Source: Clostridium_S neuense (GTDB taxonomy: Bacteria; Bacillota; Clostridia; Clostridiales; Clostridiaceae). From it: a stretch of 64,000 nucleotides of DNA. The notes under the pieces are model-generated. The model saw only the letters and a list, made by a program, of their open reading frames with translations, was not told the origin of the DNA and did no database searches. The translations under genes and the position numbers were made by a program. The stretch lies in NCBI RefSeq assembly GCF_045310695.1, contig NZ_JBJIAA010000009.1, forward strand, positions 155,201 through 219,200, given 5' to 3'. Positions 51,644-60,247 of the stretch are shown piece by piece (within the stretch, counting starts at the first letter, position 1; each line of letters starts with the position of its first letter).

Positions 51644-53455
51644 CTACCAATCCATTGATTCTAATACATCCACTGGATTATAATTACTTAAAAAATCATA
51701 ATACATTGCTAATTTAAAAGCACATAATAATGCATCTACAGGGTCAATACGTTGTATTGTATGGTCTTTATCTATCTTGATATTTCCATTCGTCTTAACT
51801 ATTACAGCATTTCCCATAGCAAAATTAAGTAATGGATTATACGTATATAAAACATTACCACTATATACTTCATTTCTAAAACCACATGTGGCTTCATTTA
51901 AACTTTTAGCTGATTGATACACCTCTATAACTTTGCTTTCTCCAATTTCATCTATCATTTCTTGTATAAAAAGACTTGCATCATGTGGGTCTGGGCAAAG
52001 ATTATACAAATTCCAATTATTTTCTTCACATACTTTATAAATATATTCTTTCATGAATTGCTGATTTACTATAGGAGTATTTGTGACTGTTAAAAATCCC
52101 ATCCTCTCCCATGCATCATATGGAACTTTATCCTTTTTAGTTCTTTCAATAAGTTTCTCTCTGTTTGGTATAAAACTATGACTGAATATAACATATTTTT
52201 TAGTTTCACTATCTAAAATTGGTATAACAAAGGTTACACTTGTAAGGTCAATTTTAGCAGACATATCAACTCCAACAAATACATCTTTGCCCTTTAAATT
52301 AAATGGAATTTCTTTAACCCAATCAGCAATAGATATTAATTGTCCTGTTGATTTTTTCTTTACTTCACAAAGTTTCCACTTTTTCATATCCATATAGCCA
52401 TTGTTTTTAGCTTGAACCCAAACATTAAGGCATTTTGTAAGAAAGTCAACCATCTTTTCAGGTACATCCTTTGCAACTTGAAAAGCTTGTTTGATTTTGT
52501 TCTGTCCATCTTCATAAGTCATACGTATTGGATTAGCCTTGTACCAATTTTTTATGTCATTTTCGTCATCACCTTCATCAATTTCAAGAATATCGGTATA
52601 GTAAGTATCATTTTCAACTGAATCCATATCCGGATTTAGAATTTGGCTACAATACTTATATTCTTGCGTATGACAAGGCACATTTAAATCTTTTCCAGCA
52701 GTAGTTATTATCATGAGTAATGGCTCTTTTGTATTTTGACCATAAACTGCCATTGTGTAAAATTCATCTGTAGGATGTTGATGGTATTCGTCTATAATCA
52801 TAAGCGCAATGTTACCACCATCGTTCTTTTGCCCATCCTCTTTCGATAAAGGTGTCATTGTGCTTTCAGTTTTCAAGTGTATAATAGCATCTCTAGTAAC
52901 TTTAAATTTAGTTGCTAATTTTGAACCTTTAAGCATTAACTTTGCTTCTTCAAAAACGACTTTACTTTGTTTTCTCTTAACACCAGCACAGTTAATTTCA
53001 TAAACTTCACCATTTTTAGTACTACCACATGCTAGTTCATAAAGAGCAATACCGCTTTCAAGCTGTGATTTTGCGTTTTTCCTTGCAACTTCTACAAAAC
53101 TTTTAGTAAAACGTCTTAATCCTGTATCTTTGTGCCTCCATCCGTATATTTGGCAAACGAAAAACTTTTCCCATATGTTTAATTCAATTGGTTTACCAGC
53201 TAAAACACCCTTGCTATGATGCAAATAGCCAAACCAATCAACTATTTTTTGAGCCTCCTCTTCATCCCAAATATAAGGGAAATCATCACTTCCGATTTTT
53301 CCTAAATCATTTAGGAATCTTTGGCAAGTCCATTTATGCTTTTTGCAACTTATGTAATACTCATATTGACTTATATACTTATCTTCAAGGCAGTTGTTTG
53401 CATATTCTATTAAAGCAATTAAAATTGGTGCATTAGATGTTTCCAAACTTATCAC
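51644..53455 (-). CDS. terL: Terminase large subunit
   Basis: The 603-residue protein has an ATPase domain with the Walker A-like VARKNAKSQLESG (about 130-142) and Walker B LMIIDEYHQHP, and a nuclease domain with VFVGVDMSAKIDLTSV and the later aspartates DPHDASLF and DPVDALL. It drives DNA packaging with TerS. Its start overlaps terS by 23 bases, common for this pair. Confidence 0.94.
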   Translation of the reverse strand: MISLETSNAPILIALIEYANNCLEDKYISQYEYYISCKKHKWTCQRFLNDLGKIGSDDFPYIWDEEEAQKIVDWFGYLHHSKGVLAGKPIELNIWEKFFVCQIYGWRHKDTGLRRFTKSFVEVARKNAKSQLESGIALYELACGSTKNGEVYEINCAGVKRKQSKVVFEEAKLMLKGSKLATKFKVTRDAIIHLKTESTMTPLSKEDGQKNDGGNIALMIIDEYHQHPTDEFYTMAVYGQNTKEPLLMIITTAGKDLNVPCHTQEYKYCSQILNPDMDSVENDTYYTDILEIDEGDDENDIKNWYKANPIRMTYEDGQNKIKQAFQVAKDVPEKMVDFLTKCLNVWVQAKNNGYMDMKKWKLCEVKKKSTGQLISIADWVKEIPFNLKGKDVFVGVDMSAKIDLTSVTFVIPILDSETKKYVIFSHSFIPNREKLIERTKKDKVPYDAWERMGFLTVTNTPIVNQQFMKEYIYKVCEENNWNLYNLCPDPHDASLFIQEMIDEIGESKVIEVYQSAKSLNEATCGFRNEVYSGNVLYTYNPLLNFAMGNAVIVKTNGNIKIDKDHTIQRIDPVDALLCAFKLAMYYDFLSNYNPVDVLESMDW

Positions 53456-53915
53456 TTATTTCTTTTTGCTCTTTATCCACTTTCATTTGCCCTATTTTTA
53501 AACGTGCATCTATTGTTAAGCCAAGAAGTGCACTGTATTTCTTTATCTCTTCTGAATATTTAAGTTGTACTTTTATAAATGGATTCTCAACAATACAAAC
53601 TGAATCGTCCGTATTGGTATATTCTATCAAAGGATGCTTTTTCATTTCCTTTGTAGCTTCTCTATAATTAGAATAAGCATTACAGTAGCAACCAAGGTTA
53701 TTTAAATCTAAGTTATTTAAAGTACCTATAATTTTGAAGTTTTTTATTAACCTTTTCCATTCTTTTTTTGCTATACTGTCACGTAACCATGTTGGTGGTT
53801 TTTCAAGTTCATCATCTGGAGCTTTTATTGCTTTTTCTTCCATTTCTTTTTTTAATTTTTCTTGATTTGTCAAGTGTTTAGTTTGCAAATCCAAGATTTT
53901 CCTTGGTCGACTCAT
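53433..53915 (-). CDS. terS: Terminase small subunit, P27 family
   Basis: The 160-residue protein starts MSRPRKILDLQTKHLTNQEK and contains PPTWLRDSIAKKEWKRLI and ENPFIKVQLKYSEEIKKYSA, matching the P27 family. It recognises the packaging site. It follows the HNH gene after a GC-rich gap, a common cos-phage layout. Confidence 0.9.
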   Translation of the reverse strand: MSRPRKILDLQTKHLTNQEKLKKEMEEKAIKAPDDELEKPPTWLRDSIAKKEWKRLIKNFKIIGTLNNLDLNNLGCYCNAYSNYREATKEMKKHPLIEYTNTDDSVCIVENPFIKVQLKYSEEIKKYSALLGLTIDARLKIGQMKVDKEQKEISDKFGNI

Positions 53916-53984
53916 GTAATATCCTCCCTTCTTTTTTCATAAAAATTTCTTCAATATATGCACAACTATTTATAAAAAAATTTG

Positions 53985-54065
53985 TTTTGGGAATTTTACG
54001 TGAAGAAAACTGGGGATGCGGTCACCCGCACAGGGCACAAAACTTTTCCAACCCCCGCCACCCTA
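53985..54065. other. Candidate cos/packaging site
   Basis: A short GC-rich island in very AT-rich surroundings lies between the HNH and terS genes. It has a perfect inverted repeat TGCGG-TCAC-CCGCA (54017-54030) and C-rich runs. HNH-terS-terL phages use cos sites at this location. Exact cut positions cannot be told from sequence. Confidence 0.5.
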
Positions 54066-54069
54066 AATT

Positions 54070-54528
54070 TTAAATGTGCAAAAATTCATCATGAAATTTT
54101 TTTAAATAAGAAATTAATAGTAATTCAGTTTCTTCCTTTATTTTTTCACTTGTATCATACTGCCTGTGCATATGCTTATGGTTACTATCACTAAGGTATA
54201 TAAGGTTATGCCTGTCCAGCCTCATAGTCCACGCATCACGTAAAGGTATAATGTGATGAACTGTAAAGCCTTCAATTATTCTTCCAGTTCTATAATACTC
54301 GTACAAATCCATATGAAATAATTGTCTTCTAACATCGTTCCTTACCCTTAGCCAGTCCTGTGTCTTATAGAACTCTACTACATCCTTATCTATATCTAGC
54401 CTATGCTTATCATAAATTCTATAACCCTCATGTTTTTGTTTAACATGCATTGCTTCATGCTTAGGACAATAGACTTTATTGTAATCTATAAGAACATTGC
54501 AGCCTGTATGTCTGCATAGTCTCTTCAC
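54070..54528 (-). CDS. HNH endonuclease
   Basis: The 152-residue protein has N-terminal zinc ligands (CRHTGCNVLI, CPKHEAMH) and the HNH core GFTVHHIIPLRDAW with LDRHNLIYLSDSNHKHMH. HNH proteins beside terminase help generate packaging termini. It overlaps the small gene before it by four bases. Confidence 0.9.
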   Translation of the reverse strand: MKRLCRHTGCNVLIDYNKVYCPKHEAMHVKQKHEGYRIYDKHRLDIDKDVVEFYKTQDWLRVRNDVRRQLFHMDLYEYYRTGRIIEGFTVHHIIPLRDAWTMRLDRHNLIYLSDSNHKHMHRQYDTSEKIKEETELLLISYLKKFHDEFLHI

Positions 54529-54731
54529 TGCCTATCACTTCTATGATTATAAATGGTTATATCTTTTCCATTAGCTAAATCAATTCCTACCAAGCAATTG
54601 CTTTTCATAAACTGATTGTATTGCATCTGTGAAGTTATGGCATTGTTTGAATCATAATTATTTATTAGCTCTGGTTTTACTCCAAGTGTTTCACATATTT
54701 GCCTTTCAATTTCCTTCACATGCTTATTCAT
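54525..54731 (-). CDS. Small phage protein of unknown function
   Basis: The 68-residue protein (MNKHVKEIERQICETLGVKP) is charged and soluble. It is the first gene of the late operon and overlaps the HNH gene by four bases. No family recognised. Confidence 0.55.
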   Translation of the reverse strand: MNKHVKEIERQICETLGVKPELINNYDSNNAITSQMQYNQFMKSNCLVGIDLANGKDITIYNHRSDRQ

Positions 54732-54760
54732 GAATATTCACCACCTCGATTTTAAGCAAT

Positions 54761-54793
54761 AAAAAAGAGCGCCCATTTCTGAACGTTCTTTTA
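54761..54793 (-). terminator. Terminator at the start of the late operon
   Basis: On the minus strand AAAAGAACG (54792-54784) pairs with CGCTCTTTT (54771-54763), then T-run. Only 30 bases separate it from the first late gene, so late transcription must read through it or start in a very small space. Confidence 0.7.
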
Positions 54794-54875
54794 ACTCTTG
54801 CCCCTTTTTCTAACTATACACATTTTATCACAAATTATACCCTCATTACTGCAAACTTTTTTAAATTGTTTTAAA
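54794..54875 (-). promoter_or_regulatory. Short region after the ArpU-like gene, probable late promoter region
   Basis: On the minus strand this 82-base gap contains TATAAT and TAAAAT boxes without a good -35 element, as expected for an activator-dependent promoter. The late regulator is encoded immediately upstream. Confidence 0.4.
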
Positions 54876-55418
54876 TTATATTCTTAGTCCCCTTTTTTCA
54901 GCAAATAATTTTCTTGCTTTTCTTAGATAGTAATATATTGAACGCTCACTTGCTGGTATGTTCAATTCTGCTGTATGAACCCTACTTTGAATTTCTCCTT
55001 TTTTTATGTCCTCTTCTGGTTCTTTGAAATATACAATTTTTATAGCTTGTATTATATCATTCCTATACATAGCCGTTAGTTCTGCTAAAGTCATTTCAAC
55101 CGCTTCTAAATCCCTTATTTCTGCAATTCGTTTATCAACTTCTTTTTCTGCTGCCATTATTGCTGCCTCAACTGGTTTGCTTATGTTGAAACCGCAATCT
55201 CTTTCTTTCTTCTTATAATTTGCTAATGTTTCATCGTATATCATTTTTTTATATTGGTCTGCTGTCATTCTTACCGATGCATAGAAGCGAAAAGCTTCTG
55301 TTGCATAGTCTCTTATATGGTCTTTCACTGTATCACCTGTCTTTCTTAATTGCTGTATAATCTTCCACCCATACATGCTATAACAATGTCTAGCCTTGTA
55401 TAGCCTTGTGGATGCCAC
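54876..55418 (-). CDS. ArpU-like late transcription regulator
   Basis: The 180-residue protein has helical N-terminal regions (TEAFRFYASVRMTADQYKKM) and a C-terminal sigma-70 region 4-like helix-turn-helix (NIPASERSIYYYLRKARKLF). This resembles phage late regulators of the ArpU/RinA type. Location between early genes and the late operon supports a role in switching on late genes. It overlaps the HNH-like gene by 73 bases; a start further down is possible. Confidence 0.72.
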   Translation of the reverse strand: MASTRLYKARHCYSMYGWKIIQQLRKTGDTVKDHIRDYATEAFRFYASVRMTADQYKKMIYDETLANYKKKERDCGFNISKPVEAAIMAAEKEVDKRIAEIRDLEAVEMTLAELTAMYRNDIIQAIKIVYFKEPEEDIKKGEIQSRVHTAELNIPASERSIYYYLRKARKLFAEKRGLRI

Positions 55419-55717
55419 TTTAATGTTTTGGTTAATATATCCACGTCCTTAAGGCTTATTTGGAGAAGCCTCGCTATAATCATTTTGTGGTAATATTCCT
55501 CTGAAAATAATTCAAACAACTGTTTCTGCATTTCTAATTTATATTGAATATCTATTTCTCTATTTTTATGTGGACTATTGTTCCCTCTGTGATGCTCCAT
55601 GCATAAATATTTATGATTTATCGGAGCATTTATCATACCTAAGCTTTTCCTTCTAAAAACTATGTGGTGCTCCTCTCCGGGTTGTCCACATATTTCACAA
55701 TAATGTCTTTCACTCAT
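55346..55717 (-). CDS. HNH-like zinc-binding phage protein
   Basis: The 123-residue protein has CEICGQPGEEHHIVFRRKS near the start and YLCMEHHRGNNSPH: two zinc cysteine sites with an HH pair, as in small HNH-type phage proteins of DnaD/recombination regions. The catalytic core is incomplete compared with the HNH at 54070, so activity is uncertain. Its ATG abuts the stop of the preceding small gene. Confidence 0.7.
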   Translation of the reverse strand: MSERHYCEICGQPGEEHHIVFRRKSLGMINAPINHKYLCMEHHRGNNSPHKNREIDIQYKLEMQKQLFELFSEEYYHKMIIARLLQISLKDVDILTKTLKWHPQGYTRLDIVIACMGGRLYSN

Positions 55718-55894
55718 TTATATTTGTCCTCTTTTCATGAATCTTTCTTTTAGCCTATTAGTTACATAATCCGCATCCCTTTGCCTTTTACGCTCTCTTT
55801 GGATTTTGTTGTATTTTATAACTGCCATAGTATATATGGTCTTTTCTTGTGGAGTATCTACGTTGTACGCTTTACCACCTACTGACTTAATCAT
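55718..55894 (-). CDS. Small basic phage protein of unknown function
   Basis: A 58-residue frame (MIKSVGGKAYNVDTPQEKTI at the start, KERFMKRGQI at the end), rich in R and K. Its stop codon directly abuts the ATG of the next gene (TAAATG on the coding strand) and its start overlaps the previous gene by eight bases, which argues that it is real. No family recognised. Confidence 0.55.
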   Translation of the reverse strand: MIKSVGGKAYNVDTPQEKTIYTMAVIKYNKIQRERKRQRDADYVTNRLKERFMKRGQI

Positions 55895-56144
55895 CTTTAG
55901 CCTCTCCTCTCTTTAATTTATCTATCCAACATATAAGATTTTTTACTAAATCCATAAGTGCTTTTTTAGTTCTTTCAAACATACTTGGCTTCGTAAGCAA
56001 AGTGATTTGTTTAATTATTGTGTCTGTCTCGTCAAGGCTGCACTTCCTTAATATAGATTTTTGTTGATAATACCCTACTCCCAAATTAGCTAATTTCTTC
56101 ATTCTCTTAGCTTTTTCTCTTTGATACTTATTCATTAATTTCAC
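55887..56144 (-). CDS. Small phage protein of unknown function
   Basis: The 85-residue protein starts MKLMNKYQREKAKRMKKLAN, highly basic, with a helical remainder. It follows a good ribosome site. Early-region location only; no function known. Confidence 0.55.
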   Translation of the reverse strand: MKLMNKYQREKAKRMKKLANLGVGYYQQKSILRKCSLDETDTIIKQITLLTKPSMFERTKKALMDLVKNLICWIDKLKRGEAKDD

Positions 56145-56160
56145 TTCCTTTGTAGCATGA

Positions 56161-56298
56161 TTATATTTTTTTGCACAAACCTAATGCTCCTGGAGCTGTT
56201 CTTGGAAGTCTTTGATACTTGTCTTTGTATTGACATTTATCTTTTAATTCACACTTCCAGCACTCACACTTTTTATCTTCATTTTTATATTCACCCAT
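56161..56298 (-). CDS. Cysteine-rich 45-residue phage protein, probable zinc binder
   Basis: The frame 56298-56161 gives MGEYKNEDKKCECWKCELKD and further, with five cysteines in 32 residues (pattern CxCxxC-x5-C-x19-C). GGAGG lies before the start. Size and cysteine spacing suggest a small zinc-bound fold. No family recognised. Confidence 0.6.
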   Translation of the reverse strand: MGEYKNEDKKCECWKCELKDKCQYKDKYQRLPRTAPGALGLCKKI

Positions 56299-56347
56299 CT
56301 TAATTCCTCCTTTTCACTAAGGCGCAATATATTCAGCTTGTATAACA

Positions 56348-56581
56348 CTACTGCTTAATTCCTAATATCACATAACCTTCTTTTACGTATCTTGAATCAT
56401 TCAAAATGTAAGTTATAATTCTTATAAGCTTTCTTCCTGTATATTCCTCTCCTGTCCATTCTCTTAAATAAAGGGAGTCTCCAACTTTAAAATTACGGTC
56501 ATTCTTTCTTACTTCAAACGGTTTTCTTTTTTCCTTAACCGCTTGGAAGTACTCTGGAAGTGTTTTTAATTCATGAACCAA
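56348..56581 (-). CDS. DUF3850 (ASCH-like) phage protein
   Basis: The 77-residue protein starts MVHELKTLPEYFQAVKEKRK and contains FEVRKNDRNFKVGDSLYLRE, the usual DUF3850 sequence. ASCH/PUA-like domains bind RNA or nucleic acids; the role in phage is unclear. It abuts the next upstream gene. Confidence 0.85.
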   Translation of the reverse strand: MVHELKTLPEYFQAVKEKRKPFEVRKNDRNFKVGDSLYLREWTGEEYTGRKLIRIITYILNDSRYVKEGYVILGIKQ

Positions 56582-56977
56582 CTAAATCGCCTCACTTTTC
56601 TGTATCTCTTCCAGCTCTTTTCTTCTTAGCTTTATTTTTTTCATGGATGCATTTAAGCTTTTCGCTTTGCTTTGCATCTGAATTTCAATTTTCCTAAGTG
56701 CCTCTGCGTCATCGCATGAATCTATATTCACATAGCTTGACTTACCTTCTTTGTCCTTGTAACTATAGCAATTTCTTATACCTTTTTTATTCTTATATGT
56801 TCTCATGAGGTTACTTGCTGCTCTTCTTAAGGCTTGGCTTCTTAATTTGCGTATATCAAAACGGTAATAAGGCTGAATTAACTCCATAACTTTGTCTATT
56901 GTTACCTCTCCAAGTTCATCTATTTGCTCTATAATTATTTTTCTAGTTTCTTTTTCAATATTTGCATTTCTACTCAT
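56582..56977 (-). CDS. Phage protein of unknown function
   Basis: The 131-residue protein (MSRNANIEKETRKIIIEQID at the start) has a helical N-terminal domain that looks winged-helix-like and a basic coiled C-terminal part (MQSKAKSLNASMKKIKLRRK). It overlaps the ParB-like gene by eight bases, hence coupled. Role in replication or transcription is possible but unproven. Confidence 0.55.
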   Translation of the reverse strand: MSRNANIEKETRKIIIEQIDELGEVTIDKVMELIQPYYRFDIRKLRSQALRRAASNLMRTYKNKKGIRNCYSYKDKEGKSSYVNIDSCDDAEALRKIEIQMQSKAKSLNASMKKIKLRRKELEEIQKSEAI

Positions 56978-58283
56978 GCTTTTTCACCCCTTTGAAGAAA
57001 TTCTGTATAACAGTTAAATTATTTATAGCGACTTCTAAAGTACTTAATTCTAAAAACACCTCTTCTTGCTTCTCTAAAGTACAATTCCACGCAGCTAATA
57101 AATCTTTATCAATACTTAATTCTGCCACCTTAGAAATTACATTTTGATATTTCCTAGTGTGATCTAAGCACTTGTCAAATTGTTCACCAGTCATTTTATT
57201 AAAATCGGTTATACCAAAAATATGTTTTTCTTGATGTTCATGTTTGCTCAATAAAACTACATTTTTAGGAAGCGACTTTTTAATTTCTTCTTGCTGTTTT
57301 TTCTCTCCCTTCTCTAATTTTTCTATTTCAAGTTGCTGCTGATATTCTTTTTCTGCCTCTTCATTTTTCTTTTTAGTTTCTATTGTCTCTTTAGTAAGGT
57401 TGTAAGCACTATTTATTGTTAATTGACCTGTTTTTGCCTTAACCTTTATATCCTCTGGAGCTTTTTTCTCTATATATTCAACTTTGTGTATAGTATCATG
57501 GCTTACCCCTGATATCTTTGAAAGTTCATTCAATGTATTTATAGACTTTTTATCTTCAATAGCTGATTTTTCAGTTTCTTCCCGTTTATCTGATATCTGA
57601 TTAACGGTATTTTGTTTAAGTGAAGATAATTGCTTTTCTTTCGCCTTTTCTTCTATCACTGGCTTAAACTTCAAAGCTATTTGTGCAAGCTCATACTTAT
57701 TTAGATTCCTTCTATTTTTCTGATTACTCCATGCCCATTCCATTGCTTCTAGCTTGTCCTTAAATTTCATCTCTAAAATGTCATATGGTATATCATTCTT
57801 TGTGCAAATTTCATACCTATGGTGTCCATCTATTAGAATGTCACCCCAAACTATTAAAGGATTTAAGCAGCCATTTTTTACAATGTCCCTCTCTAATTCT
57901 TCCTTTTGCTCTGGAGTTAATGGAGGTAGTAACTCCTTAAATTCAGTTTCTATTTTTATATTCACTTTTCTATCACTCACTTTCTTAGAAATTTCATGAA
58001 ATGCTGCCTTTGCCATATCTGAATATTTCACATATGTTATTAATCTGCATCCATCGCCCATTACCTTAAAGCCTTTTTTCGTAAACTCATAGAATCCAAT
58101 GTCATATCCTTTATAGCTAAATGTTCCTCCCTGCTGTCTCTTAACCACTTCTTTATGAATATAATCTAATACGCCTTTTGTGCTCTTCTCATATCGTCCT
58201 TCCTTAATGTAATCAAGCATATAAGTTCCTTGGACTAATTCATTTACCGCAGCATCTAAAAAATTAATTGATGTTTCTGCCAT
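56970..58283 (-). CDS. ParB-like nuclease-domain protein
   Basis: The 437-residue protein has a ParB/Srx N-terminal domain at about 115-175 (PLTPEQKEELERDIVKNGCL, then ILIDGHHRYEIC), a helix-turn-helix region around 255-275 (KISGVSHDTIHKVEY), and a long charged C-terminal coil. It differs from chromosomal ParB in its extended N-terminal region. In phages such proteins may partition, nick or regulate DNA. It lies directly downstream of the Rep gene, suggesting a replication link. Confidence 0.82.
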   Translation of the reverse strand: MAETSINFLDAAVNELVQGTYMLDYIKEGRYEKSTKGVLDYIHKEVVKRQQGGTFSYKGYDIGFYEFTKKGFKVMGDGCRLITYVKYSDMAKAAFHEISKKVSDRKVNIKIETEFKELLPPLTPEQKEELERDIVKNGCLNPLIVWGDILIDGHHRYEICTKNDIPYDILEMKFKDKLEAMEWAWSNQKNRRNLNKYELAQIALKFKPVIEEKAKEKQLSSLKQNTVNQISDKREETEKSAIEDKKSINTLNELSKISGVSHDTIHKVEYIEKKAPEDIKVKAKTGQLTINSAYNLTKETIETKKKNEEAEKEYQQQLEIEKLEKGEKKQQEEIKKSLPKNVVLLSKHEHQEKHIFGITDFNKMTGEQFDKCLDHTRKYQNVISKVAELSIDKDLLAAWNCTLEKQEEVFLELSTLEVAINNLTVIQNFFKGVKKHE

Positions 58284-58300
58284 TATGATTAATCACACCT

Positions 58301-59059
58301 TTACTCTAATTTCCGCATTTTGATATACAAATAAGTACCACCTATGATTTCATTTTCAGTTACTTTGCATTCATTTAAAAAATACTCTGGATATTCCTTT
58401 TGAAAAATCTCTTTATCCTCTGGAGAATTTGAAATTTCATGTACTTTTTTCTTTGTATATTTAAAATCATTCACTTTTATAACAGGCTGGTCTAAATTTC
58501 TACTTTGAATCCATCTTTTATTTCCTTTTGTTTCCTTTGTGTCTTTTGTTACTTTTTGGCTTTTGGTCATGTATTTTGCTAATGCCTCATAGCCGTTTTC
58601 ATCTGCTTTTAATCTATCTGCATTAGCTCTACCTTTTCCCCATAGTCTCTCTACTATATCCCTATCAATATTGCTCATTATTACATGGTGATGGAGTCGC
58701 TTTCCTTTTTCTCCAACTTCAATTACTGCCATATATTTCATTTCTGGCAAGCCATTTTTATTTCTATAGTGTTTTATTCTTCTTATGTAATTTGTAATGT
58801 CTCTTTTAGCTTCTTCTTCAGAAGCCGGAAGTTCATTATCTGTATATGTTAAATGCACCACAATGTCATTATCTGTAAAATTATTATTTGCTAGTCTTAT
58901 AAAATGTTTTCTTGCATTTTTATCATTTAAATTTTTCTGCTTTAGAGATGTTCCCTTTTCCTTTTTCTTCCTTGGTTGTTTTCTCTCTTTACAGGATATT
59001 GGATATATTTCTACTTCTAATATTTTTCCACTATAAATTTTTTTCTCTCTATATGGCAT
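58301..59059 (-). CDS. HUH-type rolling-circle replication initiator (Rep)
   Basis: The 252-residue protein shows the HUH endonuclease order: motif 1 NDIVVHLTYTD, motif 2 GKRLHHHVIMSN (metal-binding histidines), motif 3 YEALAKYMTK with candidate catalytic tyrosines. Proteins of this family nick the origin and start rolling-circle replication. The ATG at 59059 follows AGGTGAG; a GTG nine bases upstream is in frame. No helicase, primase or polymerase genes are seen in the prophage, so this protein is the likely replication initiator. Confidence 0.82.
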   Translation of the reverse strand: MPYREKKIYSGKILEVEIYPISCKERKQPRKKKEKGTSLKQKNLNDKNARKHFIRLANNNFTDNDIVVHLTYTDNELPASEEEAKRDITNYIRRIKHYRNKNGLPEMKYMAVIEVGEKGKRLHHHVIMSNIDRDIVERLWGKGRANADRLKADENGYEALAKYMTKSQKVTKDTKETKGNKRWIQSRNLDQPVIKVNDFKYTKKKVHEISNSPEDKEIFQKEYPEYFLNECKVTENEIIGGTYLYIKMRKLE

Positions 59060-59275
59060 AATTCTCACCTACTATTGCAAATATTATTTTAGTTAAACTG
59101 TATATGTTAAAATTCTCTATGCTAATTAAAATACAAGTATTTTAATCATCATAGTCGATAGGATAATACCTATTACGAGGCACTTAAAGCCTTAAATAAA
59201 GCTTTTATAAAAAGCACATCTATATTGCTTTAAATGTGCTTTTACTTTTTATTCCATGTGTAAAAATATTGAAAA
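59060..59275. other. Region upstream of rep; candidate origin and terminator
   Basis: ATAGGATAATACCTAT (about 59158-59174) is a near-perfect inverted repeat and could be a nick-site hairpin. AAAGCACATCT...AAATGTGCTTTT (about 59209-59242) is a terminator-like stem. No gene. The origin idea is an inference from position beside rep. Confidence 0.4.
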
Positions 59276-59437
59276 TTAATCATGCTTACCGTTCTTATGC
59301 GTACTCTCATTATTAGCAGCTTCATCAATATGTTTTAAAAATATATCTGTTATTTCATCAAAAGCTTCAATTGCTGAACTTTCTTTTAAATCAACATTCA
59401 TGCTTGCTTGTCTCTCTAAAATTACAGTTATTTTCAT
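59276..59437 (-). CDS. Small phage protein, unknown (53 residues)
   Basis: The frame has GGAGGTTC before the ATG at 59437 and gives MKITVILERQASMNVDLKES with an acidic helical middle and a basic end (THKNGKHD). It is a short early gene before rep; family not recognised. Confidence 0.55.
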   Translation of the reverse strand: MKITVILERQASMNVDLKESSAIEAFDEITDIFLKHIDEAANNESTHKNGKHD

Positions 59438-59531
59438 TCTTGAACCTCCATATTTGATTTTTCTTTAACTCTGTATTAGAATTAAAGTATCGTTTTATTT
59501 TCTTTGGGCTCTTTTATAAGAGCTCTCTTTT

Positions 59532-59717
59532 TTATATTTGCACTCTTTTACTAACTCCATAGTAAATAATTGCAGTCCTCAAAATATAACTAATATCACT
59601 TTTTAGTCCTAGTTTAATATGATTAGCCTTTATATCATTTTCAGTTTCCTTCATAACCTCAACGAACTCTCCATCAGTCATTTTAAAACCTTTCTTTTCA
59701 AGTGCTTTTCTTATCAT
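59532..59717 (-). CDS. Small phage protein, unknown
   Basis: The 61-residue protein starts MIRKALEKKGFKMTDGEFVE. The ATG at 59717 follows GGAGGTG; the longer frame start at 59738 precedes that site. It overlaps the preceding gene by about 20 bases. No family recognised. Confidence 0.55.
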   Translation of the reverse strand: MIRKALEKKGFKMTDGEFVEVMKETENDIKANHIKLGLKSDISYILRTAIIYYGVSKRVQI

Positions 59718-59985
59718 TTCTTTGTAGCACCTCCACAAAAATTTCAGTTTTTAAAAATATAAACGCTTTTTCTATACTAAGAAATTTTGCTACTAAAAGA
59801 TTTCCGTTTGTATTGTCTATTGCTGTGTAGGAATTATAACCAAGAACTAAATAATTTCCTAAAGGTCTATGCTTGTCCATGATTTCTTTCGCATCCTCTT
59901 CTGAAATTGTTTTTATTCCAAATACATTCAGTAAAAGATTCTTAAAATTAGTCTCATGGTTTTCAAGGAGTTCGATTGATGCCAT
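59698..59985 (-). CDS. Small phage protein, unknown
   Basis: The 95-residue protein (MASIELLENHETNFKNLLLN) is soluble with mixed composition and has GGAGGG ahead of the start. It overlaps both neighbours by about 20 bases, as expected in a compact early operon. Function unknown. Confidence 0.55.
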   Translation of the reverse strand: MASIELLENHETNFKNLLLNVFGIKTISEEDAKEIMDKHRPLGNYLVLGYNSYTAIDNTNGNLLVAKFLSIEKAFIFLKTEIFVEVLQRNDKKST

Positions 59986-60226
59986 GGTTTTTCCCTCCTC
60001 TTCTTGTAACCATTAAAATTCCATATCTTGCATCAACTTGTACTATGTTTAATCGTGGGTCAATTTTTAAATTATTTAGAATAAACTTAAGCTTATATTT
60101 AGAAATATCACTATGCTTTTTAAACGAATGCCATTTGTTGCTTTTCTCTGCCTTTTGTGCCTCATATCTTTCCTCTATATACTCTCTTAATAGCTGCTTG
60201 TTATCTCCTTCCAACTTTATTACCAT
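59963..60226 (-). CDS. Small phage protein, unknown
   Basis: The 87-residue protein (MVIKLEGDNKQLLREYIEER) is rich in K and R and looks helical then beta. GGGGG precedes its start. Function unknown; early region. Confidence 0.55.
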   Translation of the reverse strand: MVIKLEGDNKQLLREYIEERYEAQKAEKSNKWHSFKKHSDISKYKLKFILNNLKIDPRLNIVQVDARYGILMVTRRGGKNHGINRTP

Positions 60227-60247
60227 TGCTTAACCCCCTAAACTCAC

